DNA of 59,023 nucleotides from Peptococcaceae bacterium (GTDB lineage Bacteria > Bacillota > Dehalobacteriia > UBA4068 > UBA4997): assembly GCA_022797295.1 (NCBI GenBank), contig JAAWKH010000011.1:1-59023 (forward strand), written 5' to 3'. Position 1 is the stretch's first letter. Each line of letters opens with the position of its first letter. Position numbers and translations under genes: made by a program. The notes beneath the pieces are model-generated. The model searched no databases. It was given only the letters and a program-made list of their open reading frames with translations, and was not told where the DNA came from. Shown piece by piece: positions 15,913 to 24,739 of this stretch.

Positions 15913-16947
15913 ATGACCACTTTAAGCAAATATCTGCAAACCCGTATTCTCTGGCTGCTGTTGCCGCCGCTTTGGGCTTTATTTCTATTTACAATCTTTT
16001 GGCTCTACGCCCTGCCGCTGCCCAGCCTGGCCTATGCGCTGGCCGTCTGTTTGGTGTTTAGTCTGCCCTGGCTGGCTTTAGATTTTTATTACTGGCGCCG
16101 CCGCCATTTACAGCTACAAAGCCTGGCGCCAGTGCTGCAAGTGGATTTTCACCAGCTGCCGCAGCCACGCAACCAAATTGACGCGGACTGGACGGAGCTT
16201 TTTCTGAACGTCTGCCAGCACAAACAGCAGCAGCTAGAGGAAGTCCGCCAAAGCAACAAGCAAATGCAGGATTATTTCATCACCTGGGGCCATCAGATAA
16301 AAACCCCCATCGCCGCATTGCGCCTTCAGCTACAAGGCGAGCCGTTGGAGCAGGTGCAGGAAATTGAGCAATATGTGGAAATGCTGCTCACCTATCTGCA
16401 TTTAGAGGGCCAAGCCAGCGATTACGTCATCCGTCAGTGCAATCTGGACGAGATTGTGCAGCAGGCAGTGCGCCATTTCGCACCCCAATTCATCCGCCGC
16501 CGGCTGCGCCTGAACTATCAGCCGTTTGAGCAAACCGTCCTCACCGACCAACGCTGGCTGCTTTTTGTGCTGGAGCAGGTACTCTCCAACGCCCTGAAAT
16601 ACACGCCGGACTCCACACCCAGCCGGGAAAATTCCATTAGTATCACGCTAGAGCCTCCCCTCACCCTCTGCCTGGCCGACACCGGCATTGGCATTGCCCC
16701 AGAGGATTTGAGCCGCATTTTTGACCAAGGCTATACCGGAATTAATGGCAGAGCCATAAATTACGCCGCCCCCTCCCTGCCCAACTCCCCCAACTTCCCT
16801 GGCTCCCAAAAAGCCAGCGGTCTGGGGTTGTACCTCTGCCGCCGCATTTGCGCAGGTTTGGGACATCAAATTTCAGCTAGCTCCGTGCCAGACCAAGGCA
16901 CTGTTATCAAAATAGATTTATCCAGCCAGGAAAGGGTTTGGGAATAG
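15913..16947 (+). CDS. Intramembrane-sensing histidine kinase (BceS/GraS-like)
   Basis: 344 aa with two transmembrane helices (about 13-33 and 39-60) and almost no extracellular loop. H-box WGHQIKTPIAAL has H127; the ATPase domain has the N-box VLEQVLSNALKYTP, G1 DTGIGIAPEDL and G2 ASGLGLYL. Bce kinases normally sense through an adjacent BceAB-type ABC transporter, which is not present here: the next gene is a convergent CDF transporter. Confidence 0.9.
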   Translation: MTTLSKYLQTRILWLLLPPLWALFLFTIFWLYALPLPSLAYALAVCLVFSLPWLALDFYYWRRRHLQLQSLAPVLQVDFHQLPQPRNQIDADWTELFLNVCQHKQQQLEEVRQSNKQMQDYFITWGHQIKTPIAALRLQLQGEPLEQVQEIEQYVEMLLTYLHLEGQASDYVIRQCNLDEIVQQAVRHFAPQFIRRRLRLNYQPFEQTVLTDQRWLLFVLEQVLSNALKYTPDSTPSRENSISITLEPPLTLCLADTGIGIAPEDLSRIFDQGYTGINGRAINYAAPSLPNSPNFPGSQKASGLGLYLCRRICAGLGHQISASSVPDQGTVIKIDLSSQERVWE

Positions 16948-16976
16948 CAAAAGCCGATAACCATAGCAAAAACCGC

Positions 16977-18140
16977 TTATTTTCGCCATAAAATACTTTT
17001 AATCATTACACGATATTGTGAATTTTCCTCTTTCAGCTTTTTCTCTATTTCCTGACAAATAAATTCCTCATTCTTTTGCAGTTCCGCAGGATAAAGCAAA
17101 TCAAAGGCAATCGTTGTATAAGAACCGCTTTCAATTAATCGAAAGCGGTTGATTTTAATTTTGTCACTATAATTTTGCAAAAACTCTGCCAGCTTGTTCT
17201 GCAAATTCAACGCCAACAAATTATCATCCACAAGATAAGCCACTTGAACAAAACAATCACATCGAAAACGCTCATATAAAGCGTAGGAAATTTCACGGCT
17301 TGCAGTGTAAAGCTGGCCGCTATTTTGTCGATAACCCTCAATTTCCAAGGAAATTACAAAGTAACCAAAACCATAATCATGAACCATCATATTTTCTATG
17401 GCTATAATTCCCGGCCTATCCTGACAAATTTGCCAAATCTCATCAAGCACGCTTTGCTCTGTAACCCGTCCCATAATTCGCCCTAAAACCTCCCAAAGAC
17501 TTTTCACTCCGGTTATTATAATAAATCCTGACACTAAAACTCCACAATAGCCGTCAATCTGCCATTCCGTCAGATAAGCAACCAGCGTTGAGATTAAAAC
17601 CGCCCCCGTAGCAACAGCGTCGCTAAGGCAATCTGTCGCTGTCGCCTTCAGTGTTTCAGAATTAGTAATTTTGGCAAACTGTCGATTATAAAAATACATA
17701 TAGCCTTTAAGCAGAATTGACAGCAGCAAAACGATAACGACTGCCAGACTGAACTGCAGTTCAGCAGGATTAGCAATAGACTGAAAGGAAGCCTGAACAA
17801 GCTTTTCTCCCATCAACACAACCGCCAAAGAAGTGAAAATTGCCATAATCCACTCAAACCGTCCATGACCGAACGGATGAGTTTTTCCCCGACCATACCG
17901 AGCAATCTGAAAGCCCAAAAGCGTTAAAAATGAAATTGCCGCATCCGACAGGTTATTAAAACCGTCCGCCAAGATTGCGACCGAACAGCTGAAAAAGCCA
18001 ACCCCAATTTTGGTTAGGCCTAAAAGCAAATTCAAAGCAATACCAACAATGCTTGAAAATGAAGCATAAGCTCTTTTCATACTGCTCTCAGACATATTTT
18101 CCTTTTTTTTCAGATGTAGCTTGCTTAATTGAAGCAACAT
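16977..18140 (-). CDS. Cation diffusion facilitator exporter, probably Mn(II)-type
   Basis: 387 aa with about six transmembrane helices and a long cytoplasmic C-terminal region. The metal site in TM2 is N62-x-x-x-D66 (ADGFNNLSDA) and in TM5 D170-x-x-x-D174 (ATDCLSDA). Zn exporters carry His at the first position of these motifs; N/D-D/D is the pattern reported for Mn-CDF proteins such as MntE. The ATG at 18140 has AAAGGAG 8 nt upstream, favouring it over an internal ATG. The C-terminus is longer than the usual ZT-dimer domain. A TetR gene lies upstream with a matching operator. Confidence 0.85.
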   Translation of the reverse strand: MLLQLSKLHLKKKENMSESSMKRAYASFSSIVGIALNLLLGLTKIGVGFFSCSVAILADGFNNLSDAAISFLTLLGFQIARYGRGKTHPFGHGRFEWIMAIFTSLAVVLMGEKLVQASFQSIANPAELQFSLAVVIVLLLSILLKGYMYFYNRQFAKITNSETLKATATDCLSDAVATGAVLISTLVAYLTEWQIDGYCGVLVSGFIIITGVKSLWEVLGRIMGRVTEQSVLDEIWQICQDRPGIIAIENMMVHDYGFGYFVISLEIEGYRQNSGQLYTASREISYALYERFRCDCFVQVAYLVDDNLLALNLQNKLAEFLQNYSDKIKINRFRLIESGSYTTIAFDLLYPAELQKNEEFICQEIEKKLKEENSQYRVMIKSILWRK

Positions 18141-18160
18141 AGATTATCACTCCTTTAATA

Positions 18161-18178
18161 TTAAACATTGGTTCGATA
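18161..18178. promoter_or_regulatory. TetR-type operator before the CDF exporter
   Basis: TTAAACATTGGTTCGATA on the plus strand differs at only three positions from TTGAACTATGGTTCGATA in the promoter of the neighbouring TetR gene. It lies 21 bp upstream of the exporter start, over the likely -10 region. Confidence 0.65.
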
Positions 18179-18246
18179 TTGTTTGTTAATTTAAGACCGC
18201 GCTCTCCAAATTAAACGCCGTCTTAATTTTTTTATAAAAAATGTGC

Positions 18247-18816
18247 CTAAAAACCAATTCCGGACAAATACATTTTGCTTAATTTATGTAAAATTTTTAT
18301 TGCCCATTCCTTTCCCTGATAATGATACAAAATCTGCATAAGGCTATCCACAAAATTGTTCGCCACAATATGAATAAAAAACGCGTCCGTGGAGCTGTCC
18401 GCACAATGCTTTAGTAGATGAGCCTCGATTTCCTTAATAAAACGCTCCTTTTCAAATTCATATTTTGTGCCGCCGCTTTTGTTAATTAATATGATAAACT
18501 CCTTGCGATGCTCAAACAAATTCAGCAAACAATCCATTTCCGCCTTGCTCAGGCCATAAACTTCGCCAGTAAAGCTTTTAGCTTCTTCATCGCTGCTGGC
18601 AGATAATACCTGCCCCCAGTCATAGAGCACAGGACGAATAACTACATCAAAAAGCTCCGCCTTATTTTTATAGTAGGAATAGGTCAGGCTTGCAGAAATT
18701 TTGGCCTTAGCTGCAATACTCCGCATAGCGGCCAATTTATAACCACGCTCGTAAAATTCATCCAAAGCCGCCGCCAAAATTCTCTCCCTTATCTCATCTT
18801 TTAATATCTGCGCCAT
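18247..18816 (-). CDS. TetR/AcrR-family regulator, probable repressor of the CDF exporter
   Basis: 189 aa from the ATG at 18816, chosen because GGAGG lies 5 nt upstream; an in-frame start at 18846 overlaps the operator and -10. HTH: MRSIAAKAKISASLTYSYYK (about residues 31-50). Separate operator-like sites stand before this gene and before the exporter, so it likely represses both. The inducer is unknown; metal binding is inferred from the exporter only. Confidence 0.85.
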   Translation of the reverse strand: MAQILKDEIRERILAAALDEFYERGYKLAAMRSIAAKAKISASLTYSYYKNKAELFDVVIRPVLYDWGQVLSASSDEEAKSFTGEVYGLSKAEMDCLLNLFEHRKEFIILINKSGGTKYEFEKERFIKEIEAHLLKHCADSSTDAFFIHIVANNFVDSLMQILYHYQGKEWAIKILHKLSKMYLSGIGF

Positions 18817-18828
18817 AACAACCTCCAA

Positions 18829-18874
18829 TATCGAACCATAGTTCAATTATAAGGCAAAGGCCGACTTTTGTCAA
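18829..18874 (-). promoter_or_regulatory. Promoter with overlapping TetR operator
   Basis: Minus strand: TTGACA (18874-18869), 17-bp spacer, TATAAT (18851-18846), then the quasi-palindrome TTGAACTATGGTTCGATA (18846-18829) directly on the start site. The centre is GAAC-TATG-GTTC. Confidence 0.75.
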
Positions 18875-18905
18875 GCCTTTTTTCATTATCAATAATACTC
18901 GTCAC

Positions 18906-20870
18906 TTATTTCTCGGCTTCCTCCAGAGTCAACGCCACCTGCTCCCATTCCGCCATAGCTTCCTCCAAGCGTTGCTGCACCTGTTGCAGCTGACTATGCA
19001 GAGCGGCCGCCTGCTGGTAATCGCTGGCCAGTTCCGGGGCGGCCAGTTGATTTTCCAATTCGGCCTTTTCCGCCTCACCCTCGGCAATCGCATTTTCCAG
19101 CTTTTGCAAGCGGTTCTGCAAACGTCGTAAATTGGCCGCTTGCTCCTTGCGCGCCTGGTAATCCTCGCGGCCGGCTGTCTTTTTGGCGGCCGTTGCCGAA
19201 GCCGGCGCAGTAGCCGTTGCCGGAGCTATATTCAAACCGGCCAATCCGGCTGCCAACTGTTGGCGTTTTTCCAAATAATATTCCCAGCCGCCGCAATATT
19301 CCGTTAGACCGCCTTGTTCCAAAACCACCACTCGTTCCGCCAACGCATTGATAAAATAGCGGTCATGTGAAATAGCCAAAATCGCGCCGTCGTAACTTTG
19401 CAAGGCTTGCTCCAACGCCTCTCGCCCTGCAATATCCAAATGGTTAGTAGGCTCGTCCAACAGCAGCAGGTTAGGGCGGCTTAGCAAAATTTTCAACAAA
19501 CCCAGCCGGGCCTTTTCCCCGCCGGATAGCACCCGACACGGCTTAGCCAAATCATCCGCAAAAAACAAAAAGGCGGCCAAAGCAGTGCGCAGCTCAGTTT
19601 CCGTCAATCGTGGATAGCAGTTGCGCAGATAATCCAGCAAATTATCCGGCGTATCATCCAGCTTTTGCACCTGGTCATAATAGCCGATTTTCAAGCCGGC
19701 CCCCTGGCGCACCTCGCCTGCGTCCGGCTGCAAACGTTGCAGCAACAGCCGAAAAAGGGTGGTTTTGCCCACGCCGTTCGGACCCAGCAGAAACACTCGC
19801 TCGCCCCGGCGCAGCGTAAAATCCAAACCGGAAAACAGCTGGTTATCGCCAAAGCGCATGGCCAGCCCCTCCGCCCGCAACAAATCCTGCCCGGAAATCG
19901 GCGCGGCCTTAAACTGAAAATGTAACTCCGGCGCAGGCGCTTCCTCCACCACCAACTGCTGTTGCAGCTTGGCCATAGCCTTTTCCTTGCTGTGAGCAGC
20001 CACCAAATTACGCTCCCGGTTCCACTGCTTCTGCTGCTTGATAACCCCTTGCAAACGTTCAATTTCCCGGTTCAAATTGGCATTATGCCGCCGGTCGGCC
20101 TCCAATGCCGCCTGGCTCTGCTGCTTGAAAGCGGAAAAATTGCCCCGATACAGTTTAATATGATGATTATATAGGTGTAAAGTTTGCTCCGTGGTGCGGT
20201 CCAGAAAATAACGGTCATGCGAAATAACAATGTAGGCTTTGTTTAAGCCGCGCAGAAAATCCTCCAACCACTCCAGCGCGTCCACATCCAGATGATTGGT
20301 AGGCTCGTCCAGCAGTAACAAATCCGCGTCGGAAAGCAACAGTTTGGCCAAAGCCAACTTGGCCCGCTGGCCGCCGGAAAGCTCGGCCAACTGGCGGCCA
20401 AAGTCATCCTCGCCAAAACCCAGGCCCAGCAAAGCCCCTCGGATACGGCTTTGATAGGTCAGCCCGCCCTGCTCCATATAATCTTCATTTAGCTGCGCCT
20501 GCTGCAAAAGCAGGCGGTTCTGTTCTGCTTCCGGCAAACTGTCTGCTTGCAGCTGCTGGTTTACCAGCTCCTGCTGTTTTTCCAACTCGTGCAAGGGTGT
20601 AAACAAAGCGAAAAGTTCCTGCCAGATGGTATTCTGATGGTTTTTCAGCTCCTGCTCCATCTGACCAACCCGCAGGCCCCGGCTGGTGATAATCTCGCCG
20701 CTGGTTGGTTTCAGCTGACCGCACAACAAACGAAACAGGCTGGTTTTGCCGGCCCCATTGGCGCCAACCAGCCCGCATTTACTTTTGGCCTCCAGGCTGA
20801 AGCTGCAATCCTCCAAAACCGGCCGCTCCTGATAAGCCAAAGAAACTTTATTTAATGCTAATATTGCCAT
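18906..20870 (-). CDS. ABC-F family ATPase (ribosome-associated)
   Basis: 654 aa, two ABC domains without transmembrane segments. Walker A motifs: GANGAGKT (N-terminal) and GPNGVGKT (C-terminal); both LSGGQ/LSGGEKAR signatures and LLLDEPTNHLD Walker B motifs are intact. The basic inter-domain linker contains QKQWNRERNLVAAHSKEKAM, and the C-terminus is a coiled coil (about 565-650), as in Uup/YdiF/EttA types. ABC-F proteins act on the ribosomal E site, in translation quality control or antibiotic protection. No resistance context, so a housekeeping role is more likely. Alanine-rich spacer before the coiled coil. Confidence 0.9.
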   Translation of the reverse strand: MAILALNKVSLAYQERPVLEDCSFSLEAKSKCGLVGANGAGKTSLFRLLCGQLKPTSGEIITSRGLRVGQMEQELKNHQNTIWQELFALFTPLHELEKQQELVNQQLQADSLPEAEQNRLLLQQAQLNEDYMEQGGLTYQSRIRGALLGLGFGEDDFGRQLAELSGGQRAKLALAKLLLSDADLLLLDEPTNHLDVDALEWLEDFLRGLNKAYIVISHDRYFLDRTTEQTLHLYNHHIKLYRGNFSAFKQQSQAALEADRRHNANLNREIERLQGVIKQQKQWNRERNLVAAHSKEKAMAKLQQQLVVEEAPAPELHFQFKAAPISGQDLLRAEGLAMRFGDNQLFSGLDFTLRRGERVFLLGPNGVGKTTLFRLLLQRLQPDAGEVRQGAGLKIGYYDQVQKLDDTPDNLLDYLRNCYPRLTETELRTALAAFLFFADDLAKPCRVLSGGEKARLGLLKILLSRPNLLLLDEPTNHLDIAGREALEQALQSYDGAILAISHDRYFINALAERVVVLEQGGLTEYCGGWEYYLEKRQQLAAGLAGLNIAPATATAPASATAAKKTAGREDYQARKEQAANLRRLQNRLQKLENAIAEGEAEKAELENQLAAPELASDYQQAAALHSQLQQVQQRLEEAMAEWEQVALTLEEAEK

Positions 20871-21019
20871 TACTTACTCAAACTCCCAAATTAATCTAAT
20901 CATTAATATATTGGCTGAAATATGGATTTATCCTGCAAAACATTGCGAATATAATTATAATAGCAATTTAGCAAAAAAATTTTAGGTTACAAATTTAACT
21001 GCTGCTTTAAGGCTTCGTG

Positions 21020-21286
21020 TTATTTTTTTCGTTTACGTCTTGAGGGAACATAAGTTGGTAAATCAACCTTTATTCCATTTTTTTGCAAAAAATCATCCCG
21101 ACAAAGCAAAAAATCAATCGAAACATCTAAAAACTCAGCTATAGCAACCAAGCCCTCATATGTTGGCCTAGCATCTCCACTTTCATATTTTTGATAGTTG
21201 CGTAAACCTACATTCAGATAATCAGCAAGCACCTGAGCTGTGAAACCTCTTGTCATTCTTGCTGCACGTAATCTTTCTTTGAACAT
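21020..21286 (-). CDS. Small XRE-family repressor
   Basis: 88 aa with an HTH (TAQVLADYLNVGLRNYQKYE, about residues 15-34) followed by the helix pattern of phage/ICE repressors (ARPTYEGLVAIAEFLDVSID) and a basic tail RRKRKK. GGAG SD. It diverges from a 71-aa ORF across a shared palindromic operator, the layout of phage lysogeny or mobile-element switches. Confidence 0.85.
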   Translation of the reverse strand: MFKERLRAARMTRGFTAQVLADYLNVGLRNYQKYESGDARPTYEGLVAIAEFLDVSIDFLLCRDDFLQKNGIKVDLPTYVPSRRKRKK

Positions 21287-21305
21287 AAGTTTCTCCGTTT
21301 GTATC

Positions 21306-21357
21306 TTGACTTACGTCCTATTATGGCATATAATTAAAGTAATTTATACGCCATAAT
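21306..21357. promoter_or_regulatory. Divergent promoter and operator between the XRE gene and the small ORF
   Basis: Plus strand TTGACT (21306-21311), 17-bp spacer, TATAAT (21329-21334). Inverted repeat ATTATGGCATATAA (21320-21333) / TTATACGCCATAAT (21344-21357), one mismatch in 14, covers the -10. Binding by the XRE protein would block the small ORF. Confidence 0.75.
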
Positions 21358-21387
21358 ATGGCATTTTATAAAAGGAGAATAAAAATT

Positions 21388-21603
21388 ATGAATGAAATTA
21401 TGCTAGATGAATTATTAACAAAAATAGAAAAACAAGCAAACGATATAGAATGCTTGTGCTTATTGTGTACTAAAGCTATTTTGGAAAAGTCATGTGAAGA
21501 TAAAGTTTTTAATGGCGTTATGAACATCTTATACTCTAATATAAAATCATTAAATGATAAGATTGCTGACTTAAAAAATTTATATATGATAGACAAGAAT
21601 TAA
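21388..21603 (+). CDS. Small protein of unknown function, partner of the XRE repressor
   Basis: 71 aa from the ATG at 21388, set by AAAAGGAG; an in-frame ATG at 21358 is inside the operator. Mostly helical and acidic, with four Cys (a CLCLLC cluster near residues 24-29 and one in EKSCED). AT-rich relative to flanking genes. No family recognised; the divergent arrangement suggests a regulated accessory pair. Confidence 0.6.
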   Translation: MNEIMLDELLTKIEKQANDIECLCLLCTKAILEKSCEDKVFNGVMNILYSNIKSLNDKIADLKNLYMIDKN

Positions 21604-21605
21604 TC

Positions 21606-21635
21606 AAGGCGACGTTATATAAAAAACGCCGCCTT
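21606..21635. terminator. Hairpin terminator between small ORF and mnmE
   Basis: AAGGCGACGTT / AACGCCGCCTT (one mismatch) between convergent genes; same style as the hairpins at 6965, 33202, 40023 and 49639. Confidence 0.7.
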
Positions 21636-21652
21636 AATTGAACATCTTTTTA

Positions 21653-23062
21653 TTATTTGCCCAAGCAAAAACGCTCAAACACACGATTAATAATTTCCTC
21701 CGAGGCCGCTTGGCCGCTAATTTCTGCCAACGCTTGCCAGGCTGTTTGCACATCAATGCTGAGCATTGCCGCGTCAAAACCCATTTGGGCGGCCTCCGCA
21801 GCTCCGCTCAAAGCCTGTTCCGCAGCCAAAAGCGCTGCTTTATGCCGGTCGTTTAACAATGCGCTCAACGGTTCGCCGCTTTGCCGTTGCAGCAAAGCCT
21901 TGCTAATCGCCCGCTTTAGCTCCGGCAAGCCCTGGCCGCACAAAGCCGCCAATTCCAGCAGAGGCACGGCCAGCTCCTGGCAAAGCTCCCGCAGCTGAAC
22001 CTGCCAAGCAGCATTTTCTTCTGGCAAATCCAGCTTGTTAAGCAACACCAAAAACTGCCGGCCTTGCGAATTGGCCGCGGCTTCGGTGCACTCTGTGCGT
22101 AACAGCTCCCACCAAAAATCATCCGGTTGCTGGCTGGCGTCCAACATTAGCAAAACCAAATCCGCCTGCGTCAAAGCCTGTTTGCTGCGTTCAATTCCGG
22201 CCTGCTCCACAATATCCGAAGTTTCCCGAATACCAGCCGTATCCACCAAACGCAACGGCAGGCCGTCCAACAAATAATATTCCTCCACCGTATCCCGCGT
22301 GGTGCCGGCCTGCGGGGTCACAATAGCGCGTTCCACTTGCAGCAGCGCATTTAGCAAGGTAGATTTACCGGCATTGGCCGGGCCCACAATCGCCACCAAA
22401 GCCCCCTCACGATAAAAACGGCCCTCCCTGGTTTGGCGCAGCAAAGCCTGCACCTGCGCTTGCGCCGCCGTCAAACGCGCCAAAATCTGTTGTTGCAGCT
22501 CCAGCTCATCCGTTTCCTCTGGATAATCCACAGCCAATTCCAGCTGAGCCAGCACATCAAGCAAAGCGTCGGCCATAGCAGCCAACTGTTGCTGCAAGCT
22601 GCCGGCCAGCTGTCGTTCTGATATTTTCAAAGCCTCTGCGCTTTTGGCCTCAATAATATCAATTACAGCCTCCGCCTGGTCTAAAGAAAGCTTGCCGTTA
22701 ATAAAAGCACGGGAGGTAAACTCGCCTGGTTCGGCCAACTGCGCCCCGGCCTGCACAGCCGCCGCTAAAATCTCCCGACAAACCAGATAACCGCCGTGGC
22801 ATTGCAGCTCCACCACATCCTCACCAGTGTAAGAATGCGGCGAGGGCATATAAACAGCCAAAGCTTGATCCAGCACAGCGCCCGCCGCGTCATGCACTTG
22901 GCCCAGATACAAACGCCGCGGCTCCGGGTGCAACTGACCGCCCTTTTGCGGTTGAAAAATTCGTTGCAAAATTGGCAAAGCCTGCGTTCCGCTTATTCTA
23001 ATAATCCCAATGCCACCATTGCCTGGCGGAGTGGCGATTGCCGCTATTGTATTTCCTAGCAT
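21653..23062 (-). CDS. mnmE: tRNA-modifying GTPase MnmE
   Basis: 469 aa. With MnmG it makes the 5-carboxymethylaminomethyl group on wobble U34. N-terminal formyl-THF-binding domain, long helical domain, and an inserted G domain: G1 GPANAGKS (227-234), G3 DTAG (about 274-277), G4 NKLD. The C-terminus FCLGK has the conserved Cys. Reads leftward from the origin. Its partner mnmG is not adjacent as in many Bacillota but 18 kb away on the other side of dnaA. Confidence 0.96.
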   Translation of the reverse strand: MLGNTIAAIATPPGNGGIGIIRISGTQALPILQRIFQPQKGGQLHPEPRRLYLGQVHDAAGAVLDQALAVYMPSPHSYTGEDVVELQCHGGYLVCREILAAAVQAGAQLAEPGEFTSRAFINGKLSLDQAEAVIDIIEAKSAEALKISERQLAGSLQQQLAAMADALLDVLAQLELAVDYPEETDELELQQQILARLTAAQAQVQALLRQTREGRFYREGALVAIVGPANAGKSTLLNALLQVERAIVTPQAGTTRDTVEEYYLLDGLPLRLVDTAGIRETSDIVEQAGIERSKQALTQADLVLLMLDASQQPDDFWWELLRTECTEAAANSQGRQFLVLLNKLDLPEENAAWQVQLRELCQELAVPLLELAALCGQGLPELKRAISKALLQRQSGEPLSALLNDRHKAALLAAEQALSGAAEAAQMGFDAAMLSIDVQTAWQALAEISGQAASEEIINRVFERFCLGK

Positions 23063-23098
23063 AAAAACATACCCTTTTTTATGATATTTTATCTTAGT

Positions 23099-23132
23099 TA
23101 AAGAGATATTTTTTAAACAAAATATCTCTTTA
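23099..23132 (-). terminator. Hairpin between the 23.2-kb gene and mnmE
   Basis: Perfect 14-bp inverted repeat (23099-23112 and 23119-23132, TAAAGAGATATTTT arm) with a 6-nt loop. AT-rich flanks; probably ends the leftward transcript of the gene at 23249-23782. Confidence 0.6.
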
Positions 23133-23248
23133 ATTAATTACTTTTTCGGAAAAGTGTTCCCACTGCTTAAAATTTGAAATAAAATGCATATTCTTACATA
23201 TGATTACTGAATTTGCACTCACCTGACATTTCTTGAAACTGAAAGCTG

Positions 23249-23782
23249 TCATTCTGACATTAAGCCATTTACAATACAATTTGCATATTGACCGCATAAG
23301 CGTTTATCAAAGATTCCCTGCAAAACATTTGATATGATTTGTGTTGCTTCGTCTTTATCCGAACTGTCGATAACCGCTAAAGGCAATAATAAAAGAAATA
23401 TTTGTCTGTCTTTTATAGAGTTCAATAACTCTTTGAATGGAATCACTTGAATATTGTAATGCCCTCCTGTACAGGCAATTTGTTTATCATTGATATAATA
23501 TACTGTATCCCCCGGGTGAAATTCTATTTTTAAGATTTGAGTTGGAACGAGTTCGCAAATAATTGTTTCCGGTTCATCAACATAACCGTCTGATTCCTCT
23601 AAAACTCCGTCATAATATTTTGTGAAATTGTCCCACCAACTCGTATCGCACATTCCGTTCTCTATCATAAGTTCGGTCAATGAAATGTCTGTTTCCTCCC
23701 CCAAAGCAGTCGGAAAAGAAGTCGCAATGAAACCTACCCAAAAATTCCGATTAGAAAAATCTATCTCATGTAATGAAATCAC
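23249..23782 (-). CDS. Unrecognised protein, possibly an immunity-type protein
   Basis: 177 aa from a GTG at 23782, chosen for CTGGAGG 8-9 nt upstream; the longer ORF start at 23809 has no SD. It is acidic, Trp-containing, and includes the segment LKIEFHPGDTVYYINDKQIA followed by CTGGHYNIQ, which reminds me of small polymorphic-toxin immunity families (Imm19-like), though I cannot confirm it. It is AT-rich compared with mnmE and jag on either side and interrupts the usual jag-mnmE adjacency, so it may be a later insertion. Confidence 0.5.
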   Translation of the reverse strand: MISLHEIDFSNRNFWVGFIATSFPTALGEETDISLTELMIENGMCDTSWWDNFTKYYDGVLEESDGYVDEPETIICELVPTQILKIEFHPGDTVYYINDKQIACTGGHYNIQVIPFKELLNSIKDRQIFLLLLPLAVIDSSDKDEATQIISNVLQGIFDKRLCGQYANCIVNGLMSE

Positions 23783-23969
23783 TTTATTATACCTCCAGCA
23801 CAATTTCAATTTATATATTCGATTATAAAATATGTATCTGCTGCTTGCAATGTATATTTATAAGCTCGTTTTTCATGTGTACACAATTCCGAAAAGGGAG
23901 TTAATTAATTATTTTTAACAATCGCCGCCCTTTTCAACGGGAACGGAGGCGCACTGTTGCTTCGCTAAT

Positions 23970-24007
23970 AAAACCCTCGGATAAGCATTTTGCACTCCGA
24001 GGGTTTT
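23970..24007 (-). terminator. Terminator of the rpmH-jag operon
   Basis: Perfect 11-bp stem AAAACCCTCGG / CCGAGGGTTTT with a 16-nt loop, 6 bp beyond the jag stop codon. Confidence 0.75.
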
Positions 24008-24012
24008 GTTAT

Positions 24013-24705
24013 TTACTGACGGTTTTCAAAATTGCGGTTGCGATTACGCTCGCGCCCATTATGCAGGGATTTAATAATAATCTTGCGATATGGTTCCTCG
24101 CCTACGCTGACAGTTTTAATCCCGGATTCATTTTGCAAAGCAATATGAATAACCCGGCGCTCATGCGGGCTCATTGGCTCCAGCATCACATCGCGGCCGG
24201 TGCGGCGAGCCTTATCGGCCATTTTTTTAGCCAAATGGGTCAGGGTCTTTTCCCGCTCAGCCCGGTAGCCCTCAACATCCAGCACAATGCGGCATTTTTC
24301 CTCAAACTGGCGATTTACCACCAAATTGGTCAGGTACTGCAAAGCGTCCAAAGTTTCGCCACGACGGCCAATCACAGAGCCCAAACCATGGCCGGAAAAG
24401 GTAATCCAAAGCATATCCTCTTCCTTATATTCAATAGTGTAGCTGGGCTGCTCCTCCACTTTCAGCATTGTAAAAATTGGTTGCAAAAAAGCAATGGCGT
24501 CACGGCCGCGGTCCTGGTCGTTGTAGCTGACGCGCACCACGGCGTCTTTGCCGCCAAACAGCCCCAAAACACCCTTGGAGCCTGGATCAACCACTTCAAT
24601 TTCCACCTGCTCACGAGTTAGTCCAATTTCCTGCAGGGCCAGCTCAACCGCAGCATCCACCGTTTTGGCGGATTTTTCCAAAACTTGTTTCTCCAAAATC
24701 TTCAT
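24013..24705 (-). CDS. jag: RNA-binding protein Jag/KhpB
   Basis: 230 aa from the ATG at 24705 (AGAGGATAA SD); the ORF stays open 41 codons upstream into yidC's tail but without an SD. Order: Jag_N domain (KILEKQVLEKSAKTVDAAVE, 1-50), KH domain with GxxG (GRRG in LGSVIGRRGETLDALQYL), and an R3H domain with the R-x-x-x-H signature (MSPHERRVIHIAL). KhpB/EloR works with KhpA in RNA binding linked to cell elongation and division. Last gene of the yidC operon. Confidence 0.94.
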   Translation of the reverse strand: MKILEKQVLEKSAKTVDAAVELALQEIGLTREQVEIEVVDPGSKGVLGLFGGKDAVVRVSYNDQDRGRDAIAFLQPIFTMLKVEEQPSYTIEYKEEDMLWITFSGHGLGSVIGRRGETLDALQYLTNLVVNRQFEEKCRIVLDVEGYRAEREKTLTHLAKKMADKARRTGRDVMLEPMSPHERRVIHIALQNESGIKTVSVGEEPYRKIIIKSLHNGRERNRNRNFENRQ

Positions 24706-24739
24706 CAGGGTTATCCTCTTTTCAAAATATACTTCAAGC

